A stretch of DNA of 35,811 nt from a virus: positions 1-35,811 of the IMG/VR virus record IMGVR_UViG_3300046011_002027. The stretch is one strand, 5' to 3'. Shown here piece by piece: positions 30,398-35,811 of the stretch. Under the pieces are notes generated by a model. That model had not been told where the DNA came from, made no database searches, and saw nothing but the letters and a program-made list of their open reading frames with translations. The position numbers were made by a program, and so were the translations under genes. How positions within the stretch are numbered: the stretch's first letter is position 1; the number at the start of each line of letters is the position of its first letter.

Positions 30398-32403
30398 GAA
30401 AGACAATGACAAGCATTGACGATAGCGGCCCGCTGATTACTTACACGGTCTTTCAAAATGTCCAGGCGCGCGAAAAGACAGAGTATGCGGACGCTGCGTG
30501 GACGGATTTGGTCAAAGCAATTGCCGAAGCGCCTACGTACATTGCGAAGGCAAGTTGCCCGCTGTTAAGTCTGTGCGAGTATGGCGACCTCGTGAGCGAT
30601 GGTGGCGGGTTGAGACATTCCGCAAACGTGAAGCGCGTTTTCGGGGTGGAAGTAGACTATGACGGCGAGGAGGTGTCGCCGGAGGAAGCGCAGAAAAGAC
30701 TACAAGCCGCTGGGCTTATGGCTCTTATCTACACCTCGGCAAGTTACACAGACGGCGCTCCGAGGTGGCGCGCTTTGCTTCCGCTGTCTGAGCCATCAGC
30801 GCCTACTGATCGCGCAAGATTTGTAGCGCGGGCGAATCGCGCATTGCTTGGGATTGCCACGCGAGAAAGTTTCACGCTTTCGCAGAGTTTCTACTTTGGC
30901 AAGGTTCGCGGCGCAAAATACATAGTATTGGAGGCTCACGGTCGGTGCGTTGACCAGGCTGTAGACATTGAACCTTTGTTTTTTGTGGGTGGCACGAGCG
31001 ATCCCAAAACAGGTCGCGACACGCGAAGCAATCAAGAACTGCTGCAATGCTTTGAGCGTGGCGAAGGGCGCTACGAGGCAATGTTGAAACTGACTAGCCG
31101 CTGGGCTGCACGCGGCATGGCTTACGATGACATCGTGGCGGCTTTGGGTGAATTGCTCGACAAGGGGAGCAGCCTAAACGCAGATGGCATTGACTTACGT
31201 AGCCGGATTGAACCGATGGCATCGAGCGCCGTCCGCAAGTTTGGCGGGACGGTGTTTGAGCCGCGAATCGGCGCAACTCCAGAGCCTCCGGCAGACCTCC
31301 CGGCATCCTCGCCGATAGAGGCGCTTATGGAGTTCCCAGAGGCTCAAGGAATGATCCGGAACATTGAGCCGGAAACCGGGGAAACCATCGCCGCGCAGAC
31401 GGAGGCGAACCTAGGGTTCAAGGTTGAGTTGCGGCACGTCGCGGATATTGTCGAGGAGAACCGCGAGCCGGAGTGGTTGCTGCACCGGGTCATTGAGGCA
31501 AAGGTCGTTGCGGTTCTTGCCGGGCCGCGTGCTAGTTTCAAGTCGTTTATTGCTTTGGACTGGGCGATGCGGGTGGCGATGGACAATCACCCTGTGGCGT
31601 TGCTTTCAGGCGAGGGCGGCGGACTTGGGCGGCGCGTTAAGGCATGGATGCAGACATTTGGTGGCGCGGTTAACTTGCGCGATCTGCCGATCTTGGCGCT
31701 TGAGCGGCCGCTGAACCTTAACCGCGATGAGGAGATGGCGCTGCTGGTGCAGGCAATTGATGCGGCCGGGATTGCTCCGAAAATGGTTGTTGTTGATACG
31801 CTGTCAAAATTTAGTGCTGGGATGGATGAGAACTCAAACCAAGAGGTCGCGGCGTACTTGGCTCAATTGAGTAGGTTCGTAAGGGAACGCTATGACGCTA
31901 CGGTTTTGATCGTGGCGCATAGTGGGCACGGCGACTCTGACCGGCCGAGAGGCGCTAGCGCGCTCATGGCAAACCCAGATGCTGAGTACATTGTGAAGCG
32001 CGCGGCGCAACCTAATACCCATGTTGAGGTAACTCGACAGCGGTTTAAGGATACTGGCGAGTTGTCCAACTTGGCTTATGAGGCGGAGGTTGTTGACCTC
32101 GGTGCGGCGGATCGGTACGGGGAGAGGCTCACTAGCCTTGTCATGCGGGAGGCTGTGGCGCATGGCGACAAGCCGGTTTCGGCGCAACTGCCACAGGGTA
32201 AGGCTCAAAAAACGATCCTGCTGGCGTTGAGGGAGAGGCAAAAAAGGGCCGAGGGGGAACTTGTCTGGACGATGGAGGAAATGCGGCAAGTGGGTAGGGA
32301 GTGTGGCTTGAGCCGCCAATCTGTCCACGATGCGGTCGAAAAGTTGATGCTGTCGCCGTTTATGGTTGCCACCGTTGGGGGGTCAAGGCTTGCGGGGGGT
32401 TAG
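30394..32403 (+). CDS. Primase-helicase (AEP-like domain plus RepA-like ATPase)
   Basis: Protein of 669 aa. Residues about 15-195 look like an archaeo-eukaryotic primase domain: VFGVEVDYDGEE carries an acidic pair (Asp88, Asp90), then LIYTSASYTDGAPRWRALLP and TLSQSFYFG. The ATPase, residues 350-560, has Walker A GPRASFKS (377-384), Walker B KMVVVDTLSKF (Asp468), and IVAHSGHGD near 506-514, which is the pattern of RepA/AAA_25 hexameric helicases. The last 50 residues resemble a winged helix (GRECGLSRQSVHDAVEKLML). The start overlaps the repressor stop (ATGA); ATG 30406 is possible. It should unwind and prime DNA at the adjacent iteron cluster. Confidence 0.85.
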   Translation: MRKTMTSIDDSGPLITYTVFQNVQAREKTEYADAAWTDLVKAIAEAPTYIAKASCPLLSLCEYGDLVSDGGGLRHSANVKRVFGVEVDYDGEEVSPEEAQKRLQAAGLMALIYTSASYTDGAPRWRALLPLSEPSAPTDRARFVARANRALLGIATRESFTLSQSFYFGKVRGAKYIVLEAHGRCVDQAVDIEPLFFVGGTSDPKTGRDTRSNQELLQCFERGEGRYEAMLKLTSRWAARGMAYDDIVAALGELLDKGSSLNADGIDLRSRIEPMASSAVRKFGGTVFEPRIGATPEPPADLPASSPIEALMEFPEAQGMIRNIEPETGETIAAQTEANLGFKVELRHVADIVEENREPEWLLHRVIEAKVVAVLAGPRASFKSFIALDWAMRVAMDNHPVALLSGEGGGLGRRVKAWMQTFGGAVNLRDLPILALERPLNLNRDEEMALLVQAIDAAGIAPKMVVVDTLSKFSAGMDENSNQEVAAYLAQLSRFVRERYDATVLIVAHSGHGDSDRPRGASALMANPDAEYIVKRAAQPNTHVEVTRQRFKDTGELSNLAYEAEVVDLGAADRYGERLTSLVMREAVAHGDKPVSAQLPQGKAQKTILLALRERQKRAEGELVWTMEEMRQVGRECGLSRQSVHDAVEKLMLSPFMVATVGGSRLAGG

Positions 32404-32404
32404 A

Positions 32405-32510
32405 TGTCCGAATGTCCGAAAGTGTCCGAATTTGACGTTTTCGGACGGTCATTTATGTCCGAAATGTCCGAGAGACCTATGGTCTCGGACTTTCGGACAT
32501 GACCCGGACA
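32405..32510. repeat. Iteron cluster TGTCCGAA, candidate replication origin
   Basis: Direct copies of TGTCCGAA at 32405, 32413, 32423 and 32456, with TGTCCGAG at 32465. Inverted copies (TTCGGAC, TCGGAC, TTCGGACA, CCGGACA) at 32440, 32485, 32492 and 32504. Nine copies lie in 106 bases, starting 1 nt after the primase-helicase stop. GAGACC-TAT-GGTCTC (32471-32485) and GTCCGAA-N9-TTCGGAC (32424-32446) can form hairpins. TTTGACGTT is repeated at 32431 and 32516. The stretch to 32534 holds no convincing gene. Confidence 0.82.
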
Positions 32511-32534
32511 TGATTTTTGACGTTAGGATTAAAT

Positions 32535-32759
32535 ATGAAAAACAGAAGATTATTGCAAGTTGATCGGGTGTTGCCTGTTAAAGGTGTTGCGCTTTCGCAA
32601 CATGTTGCACGCACTCCACTAGCCAAGAGAATGCTGGCCGAACTTGGCCCGGATGACTACAGCCTGCTCAAGACCTTCCAAGAACGGTTTGGGGCAAGGC
32701 TGGTGCATTACCGTGACCAGCGCGGCGAGGTCGGGACAGATACGCTGGGCGACAAATGA
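32535..32759 (+). CDS. Small basic protein, unknown
   Basis: Protein of 74 aa from the ATG at 32535, with TAGGA about 6 nt upstream; a longer frame start lies in the iterons. The sequence RLLQVDRVLPVKGVALSQHV, then TPLAKRMLAELGPDDYSLLK followed by TFQERFGARLVHYRDQRG, is helical and basic. No motif recognised. It is coupled to the next gene by ATGA, at the head of a run of short genes. Confidence 0.65.
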   Translation: MKNRRLLQVDRVLPVKGVALSQHVARTPLAKRMLAELGPDDYSLLKTFQERFGARLVHYRDQRGEVGTDTLGDK

Positions 32760-32977
32760 ACCAGACCGGACTTCCGCTGCCTCGCTCGCTAACATGGCAC
32801 GACGACCCATTCTGGGGTGCTGTGTCCGCTTGCGGGACGTATGCCATTCGCCCCATATCTGTTAACGGCCGCGCAGAGTTCGTCCTGTGGCGCTTTAGGC
32901 GCGACACGAAGACAGGCATACCCAACTGCCTAGGCACGTTTGAATCGCCTCAAAAGGCTTTAGAATCGATTATATGA
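32756..32977 (+). CDS. Small protein, unknown
   Basis: Protein of 73 aa, coupled (ATGA) at both ends. It looks like a compact alpha/beta fold: WHDDPFWGAVSACGTYAIRP, then GRAEFVLWRFRRDTKTGIPN and a final helix FESPQKALESII. Such small proteins with strand-strand-helix layout and FESxxKAxES endings occur in other phage early regions. Function unknown. Confidence 0.65.
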   Translation: MNQTGLPLPRSLTWHDDPFWGAVSACGTYAIRPISVNGRAEFVLWRFRRDTKTGIPNCLGTFESPQKALESII

Positions 32978-33345
32978 AGGCTAGGAAGGACTGCCCTGTT
33001 TGCGGCGTCGAAAATACGGGCGGAAAAGTCCACTCATGGCATAAGCAAGCCGCCAAGCGGTCGGGCTATACCATGCAAGACCTACAGCAGATGATCTCGA
33101 CATCTAAAACCACGGTCGAACTCATCCAAATTGTGTCCGATGCAGTAGACCGGGCGAGATACCCAGACGGCTGGATGTCAAAGCCGAAGAAGCGCACCGA
33201 GTATCATCGTGAATACTACTGGCGATACGCAGACAAGCGCCGCGCGCAACGCAAGACCAGTAAACTGTTGCGTAGACGTGTGCGACCGATCATCGTCGAG
33301 TTATGCAAGGCAGTGGACATCGGCAGGCTGACGGCAAACTGGTAG
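32974..33345 (+). CDS. Basic protein with CxxC, possible DNA-binding
   Basis: Protein of 123 aa, coupled (ATGA) to the previous gene. CPVCGVENTGGKVHSWHKQA near the N-terminus offers two cysteines and two histidines for a zinc. A helical middle (MISTSKTTVELIQIVSDAVD) and a very basic end (KKRTEYHREYYWRYADKRRA, then QRKTSKLLRRRVR) follow. The basic tail suggests nucleic acid binding. No catalytic residues recognised. Confidence 0.65.
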   Translation: MKARKDCPVCGVENTGGKVHSWHKQAAKRSGYTMQDLQQMISTSKTTVELIQIVSDAVDRARYPDGWMSKPKKRTEYHREYYWRYADKRRAQRKTSKLLRRRVRPIIVELCKAVDIGRLTANW

Positions 33346-33347
33346 CC

Positions 33348-33470
33348 ATGAACATCCTATTTTCCCTCGCCCTATTCGGCCTCTGCTATCTCATCTCGAT
33401 ATGGGCAGACCGGGCAGTGCTCGACGCTGCCCTGCTTTACCTGTTGCTGCGGATACTGGATCGGTCGTGA
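33348..33470 (+). CDS. 40-aa membrane protein
   Basis: Short ORF, ATG 2 nt after the previous stop. The protein MNILFSLALFGLCYLISIWA then DRAVLDAALLYLLLRILDRS contains two hydrophobic segments separated by WADRAVLD, so it may cross the membrane twice. Its stop overlaps the methyltransferase start (GTGA, 33467-33470). The tight spacing on both sides supports it; no ribosome site is obvious. Function unknown. Confidence 0.55.
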   Translation: MNILFSLALFGLCYLISIWADRAVLDAALLYLLLRILDRS

Positions 33471-34270
33471 AAGTTCTAGACTTATTTAGCGGCATTGGCG
33501 GCTTCAGCCTTGGATTAGAACGAGCAGGGATGAAAACCGTTGCGTTTTGTGAGATTGATAAATTCTGCCGCAAAGTTCTAGCGCATCACTGGCCGAGCAT
33601 ACCAATTTACGAGGACATCAAGTTATTAACTGTTCAACGACTTAACGACGACGGTTTAAAAATTGATGTGATATGCGGTGGTTTCCCATGCCAAGACATA
33701 TCAACAGCGGGAAAAGGGGAGGGATTAAGAGGTGAACGATCAGGACTCTGGCGAGAATACGCTAGACTTATTGGCGAAATACGACCCAGATATGTCATCG
33801 TGGAAAACGTCGCAGCGTTGCTTTTTCGAGGACTATCAGACGTTCTCGGAGACTTGGCCTCGCTCGGGTATGATGCAGAATGGCATTGCATACCGGCTTC
33901 TTACATTGGCGCACCTCACCGTCGAGACCGAATCTGGATCATCGCTCATCGCAACTCCGACAACCAAAGCAAATCAATTATCTCCTTCGATGATGAAGCA
34001 TCCAGGGTGCAGAGCAATGCTTCCAACTCCGACAGCGAGAGATTACAAAGGGGCGAGGAAGCCGGAGACAGAAACCAACTCATTACCGGATGCCGTGGAG
34101 TTTCAAGATCAGCCTGGGAGATTGAACCCAACGTGGGTCGAGTGGCTAATGGGGTTCCCGCTCGGATGGACAGACTTAAATCACTAGGCAATGCAGTTGT
34201 TCCGCAAATCCCAGAAATACTTGGCAAAGCGATAATCAGTCATGCGTTACGCCATGCGCCGCGACCTTAA
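33467..34270 (+). CDS. Cytosine-5 DNA methyltransferase
   Basis: Protein of 267 aa from a GTG overlapping the previous stop; the open frame upstream of it is not needed. Motif I LDLFSGIGGFSLGLERAG, motif IV GGFPCQDIS with catalytic Cys75, motif VI ENVAALL (Glu113), motif VIII HRRDRIWIIA, and a C-terminal motif IX/X region RMDRLKSLGNAVVPQIPE are all present. The target-recognition part between VIII and IX is short, about 60 residues. It probably protects phage DNA from host restriction; no partner nuclease of known type is adjacent. The gene is AT-richer than its neighbours. A second ORF lies inside it in another frame. Confidence 0.93.
   Translation: MKVLDLFSGIGGFSLGLERAGMKTVAFCEIDKFCRKVLAHHWPSIPIYEDIKLLTVQRLNDDGLKIDVICGGFPCQDISTAGKGEGLRGERSGLWREYARLIGEIRPRYVIVENVAALLFRGLSDVLGDLASLGYDAEWHCIPASYIGAPHRRDRIWIIAHRNSDNQSKSIISFDDEASRVQSNASNSDSERLQRGEEAGDRNQLITGCRGVSRSAWEIEPNVGRVANGVPARMDRLKSLGNAVVPQIPEILGKAIISHALRHAPRP
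33732..34187 (+). CDS. Nested ORF inside methyltransferase, methylase-associated family
   Basis: Frame of 151 aa lying wholly inside the methyltransferase gene, shifted +1. A GTG start follows AGGGGAGGG (33715-33723) by 8 nt, a strong ribosome site. The protein has SSWKTSQRCFFEDYQTFSET then WPRSGMMQNGIAYRLLTL, LPTPTARDYKGARKPE and a final NPTWVEWLMGFPLGWTDLNH. From memory, these four elements in this order occur in phage methyltransferase C-terminal regions and in stand-alone proteins. At the same bases the main frame encodes its own motif IX/X. Both frames thus look like real protein. It could instead be a relic of an older, longer methyltransferase. Confidence 0.6.
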   Translation: MNDQDSGENTLDLLAKYDPDMSSWKTSQRCFFEDYQTFSETWPRSGMMQNGIAYRLLTLAHLTVETESGSSLIATPTTKANQLSPSMMKHPGCRAMLPTPTARDYKGARKPETETNSLPDAVEFQDQPGRLNPTWVEWLMGFPLGWTDLNH

Positions 34271-34583
34271 CGATTCGGAGATCACCGCAGCGGTGAAGGC
34301 GGCGGGGTTTAGCGTCATCGACTACACGAAAGCCGGCCTAGGCATCCCCGACAAACTCGCTATCAAGCCCTTACCTCAACCTGGAGAGAACGGCGAGCGG
34401 GTGTTCTTCATCTGTTGGCTAGAGATCAAGAGCGCGAGCGGTCGGCTCTCCGAAACCCAGCAGATAGCACGGGCAGTCTGGGAGCCTAGGGGCGAGTGGA
34501 TCGAGGCACGCGAGGCCGACCAAACAGTGCGCGATCTGATGGAAAGATACCAGGCAAAAGTAAAGCCGGAGTGTGCGCGATGA
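34242..34583 (+). CDS. VRR-NUC-like nuclease (PD-(D/E)XK)
   Basis: Protein of 113 aa, overlapping the methyltransferase end by 29 nt; a second ATG at 34254 is possible. It has AKAAGLGIPDKLA-like (here KAGLGIPDKLAIKP) with Asp37, CWLEIKSASGRLSETQ with Glu61 and Lys63, and Gln in the following helix. This PD...ExK...Q pattern is that of VRR-NUC and small phage Holliday-junction-type nucleases. It probably resolves branched DNA before packaging. The stop overlaps the next gene (ATGA). Length is normal for phage members. Confidence 0.8.
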   Translation: MRYAMRRDLNDSEITAAVKAAGFSVIDYTKAGLGIPDKLAIKPLPQPGENGERVFFICWLEIKSASGRLSETQQIARAVWEPRGEWIEAREADQTVRDLMERYQAKVKPECAR

Positions 34584-34927
34584 TCGAGTGGACGCGAGTT
34601 AGGCTGGCGCAGTGGGGCAGATGGTCTAGGGGGCGGGCGGTCTCGGGCTACCCTTCCGCCTCGGCGTTCGTATTCGCTAACTCGGGCGCACGCGCAGCGC
34701 ACGACGCATCCACGGCACCGGATGATATCGCCGAGATCGACTCGGCTGTTGCTAAGATCTCGGCCCCTCTGCGACAGGTCTTGGTCATCTATTACTGCAC
34801 CTCTGCCCCGCTCTGGTTCAAGGCTGCGAGGCTTTACATGAGCCGACGTACACTGATGCGCCGGGTTAAGACAGCCGAGGAAAAGGTAAACTTCTACTTG
34901 CTACTTGATGCCGCCCCGAAAACATGA
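34580..34927 (+). CDS. Q-like late gene regulator
   Basis: Protein of 115 aa from the ATG at 34580 (coupled). VRLAQWGRWSRGRAVSGYPS at the start, then AEIDSAVAKISAPLRQVLVI followed by YYCTSAP, and a helix-turn-helix-like end KAARLYMSRRTLMRRVKTAE. This is the pattern of small phage antitermination (Q-type/DUF1133-like) proteins, which resemble sigma-70 region 4. It lies last before the late genes if the genome is joined end to start, the usual place for Q. A direct link to the antiterminator activity is inferred, not seen. Confidence 0.68.
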   Translation: MIEWTRVRLAQWGRWSRGRAVSGYPSASAFVFANSGARAAHDASTAPDDIAEIDSAVAKISAPLRQVLVIYYCTSAPLWFKAARLYMSRRTLMRRVKTAEEKVNFYLLLDAAPKT

Positions 34928-35031
34928 TACAAGCGCGCATAATTGGGGGTTGTGCGCCCAATATGGTTCAGCCTCGACCGGCACACATTCACATGATTGA
35001 TTGATCGTTTGAGCCGACCACCGAGGCACTT
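34928..35031. other. Intergenic region with hairpin, possible late control region
   Basis: No gene. An inverted repeat ATTGGG-N9-CCCAAT lies at 34942-34962, without a T-run, so it is more likely an operator or pausing signal than an intrinsic terminator. CATAAT at 34938 could be a -10 box but has a poor -35. TGATTGATTGAT at about 34994-35005 is a short direct repeat. The region follows the Q-like gene, where a late promoter and pause site are expected. Confidence 0.4.
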
Positions 35032-35679
35032 ATGCAAATCGACGTTAGAGTTAACATCGATGACGCTATCCGAAGAATCGGATGGCAACTGAAAGATGAG
35101 ATACAGAAGGCTGTGCCCACAACTCTTAACAGAGTGGCAACGTCTGCTCGCGTCACAGCGATTGATGAGATCAACAAGATCACCGGGCTAAAGCGCACGT
35201 CCATTCGACAGAGGTTGCCGATTACTAGGGCGACTCGTGCATTGCCAGAGGCCAAGATCACGGCTCTGCGATACGCTCCTAACCTTCGCAACTTCGATGC
35301 GTATGAGGTTAAAGAGGGCGTCAGCGCGAAGGCATGGAACGTCCGCAAGATTTACCGTGGCGCGTTCATCGGCAACAAGGATAGAACAGTCTTCACAAGA
35401 GTTGACTACCGACCGCCAACCAATGCGAAGCGACGGATTGGGCAGCACACTCGCAAGGCTCATAACAGGACAAGGAACGGCACGACATTCAGCGTAAGTC
35501 AGCACACTGTCGGCGCTGGCGCGAAGAAGCCTAGATCTGACATTCGGCCTTTGTTTGGCCCTTCAGTCCCTAGAACCTTCATACAAGAGGCTGTTAATCG
35601 TTCCATTAAGAAGACAATCGACGAGAAGTGGCCTATAGAGTTTGAAAGGCAAATTGCCTTTAGACTGTCGAAAATTTGA
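35032..35679 (+). CDS. Minor tail protein Z-like
   Basis: Protein of 215 aa. IDVRVNIDDAIRRIGWQLKD, then VPTTLNRVATSARVTAIDEI, and a highly basic middle (PPTNAKRRIGQHTRKAHNRT) with an end FGPSVPRTFIQEAVNRSIKK fit the prophage minor tail protein Z family (lambda gpZ), which acts at the head-facing end of the tail. It is separated from the other tail genes by the whole early region and lies just before the terminase block if the genome is circularly permuted. GAGG lies about 6 nt before the ATG. Confidence 0.75.
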   Translation: MQIDVRVNIDDAIRRIGWQLKDEIQKAVPTTLNRVATSARVTAIDEINKITGLKRTSIRQRLPITRATRALPEAKITALRYAPNLRNFDAYEVKEGVSAKAWNVRKIYRGAFIGNKDRTVFTRVDYRPPTNAKRRIGQHTRKAHNRTRNGTTFSVSQHTVGAGAKKPRSDIRPLFGPSVPRTFIQEAVNRSIKKTIDEKWPIEFERQIAFRLSKI

Positions 35680-35763
35680 CGAAAATGTCTCAATAAACAG
35701 CATATTCACAGGCTTATCCACAGGTTTAGGCAGTTATCCACAGTGATTTGTAAGTTATTCACA
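35675..35763 (+). other. DnaA-box cluster with AT-rich flank, candidate origin
   Basis: DnaA boxes in the same orientation: TTATCCACA at 35714-35722 and 35734-35742, TTATTCACA at 35755-35763, and a near match ATATTCACA at 35702-35710. Start-to-start spacings are 12, 20 and 21 nt, close to whole helical turns. The 40 bases before them are AT-rich and could open. The first two match the bacterial consensus TTATNCACA exactly. Confidence 0.78.
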
Positions 35764-35811
35764 GGATGTCCACGGGTCCCTCCACAGGCTTCTAGCCTCG
35801 CGCCTCCTCTT
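35764..35811 (+). other. End of window, no gene
   Basis: About 48 bases with no ORF. TGTCCAC and CTCCACAGG are weaker relatives of the DnaA-type motif. The last bases (CGCGCCTCCT at 35799-35808) are nearly the reverse complement of AGGAGCGCG at 3-11, so an end-to-start join would create an imperfect hairpin in front of the HNH gene. Confidence 0.4.

Noticed and set aside
32405-32510. CRISPR-like array
   Set aside because: The units are 8 bases, occur in both orientations and have no spacers of regular size.
32366-32563. Plus-strand frame of 65 aa across the iterons
   Set aside because: The repeated CPNVRKCPN pattern is just the translation of TGTCCGAA repeats; no ribosome site, and it overlaps the primase-helicase stop.
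33401-33466. Upstream extension of the methyltransferase
   Set aside because: These 22 codons overlap the small membrane protein and do not match the family, whose homology begins at MKVLDLFSGIGG.
34942-34962. Intrinsic terminator before the gpZ-like gene
   Set aside because: The stem is only 6 bp with a 9-nt loop and no following T-run.
1-35811. tRNA genes, IS elements, integrase or toxin-antitoxin pair
   Set aside because: None could be recognised; the Cro/YdaS-like gene has no neighbouring toxin-like partner.

Overview
The window reads as a nearly complete, or complete but circularly permuted, genome of a tailed phage (Caudoviricetes) with a long non-contractile tail. It has a lambda GpA-type terminase, a lambda-type portal, an HK97-fold capsid fused to its protease, FII-like head-tail connectors, a U-like tail terminator, a tail tube protein, a G/GT frameshift chaperone pair, a short tape measure, a J-like tip protein and a gpZ-like protein. 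A GH24 lysozyme, a three-helix holin and a small lipoprotein point to a Gram-negative host, probably a proteobacterium, but nothing fixes the species. No integrase, CI-type repressor, tRNA, IS element or CRISPR array was found.

Layout. 16-3063: HNH nuclease and both terminase subunits. 3067-12780: three large fibre- or adhesin-like proteins (850, 898 and 416 aa) with small partners, interleaved with the gpW-like connector and the portal. 12782-18494: protease-capsid fusion, two enzyme-like genes, a duplicated connector gene, tail terminator, tail tube and the frameshifted chaperone. 18476-24170: tape measure, distal tail proteins, a Cys peptidase and the tip protein. 24181-25835: a run of small membrane proteins, holin and lysozyme. 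25825-27312: a metallophosphoesterase and small genes. All of these are on the plus strand and overlap tightly. 27313-30039 is a compact minus-strand operon of nine overlapping genes: SSB-like protein, RecB/Cas4-like nuclease, DUF3310, a 39-aa lipoprotein and several very small ORFs. It is read from a good promoter with a consensus TTGACA box at 30120-30092. A Cro/YdaS-like repressor (30182) faces it across a short operator region and leads into a primase-helicase (30394-32403). That gene is followed by a cluster of inverted and direct TGTCCGAA iterons. Small genes, a cytosine-5 DNA methyltransferase, a VRR-NUC-like nuclease, a Q-like protein and gpZ fill the rest. The last 130 bases carry an AT-rich stretch and three DnaA boxes.

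How it works together. The Cro-like protein probably switches between the leftward recombination/SSB operon and rightward replication. The primase-helicase with iterons and/or the DnaA boxes would start replication. The Q-like protein would turn on the long late operon. HNH plus terminase would package DNA into the protease-processed capsid.

Most unusual points: a 151-aa ORF with its own Shine-Dalgarno site that lies wholly inside the methyltransferase gene in another frame and itself resembles a phage methyltransferase-associated family; two 65-codon fibre repeats identical in protein but different in about 41 codons; the single-ORF protease-capsid fusion with a strong internal start; and two separate origin-like repeat clusters.
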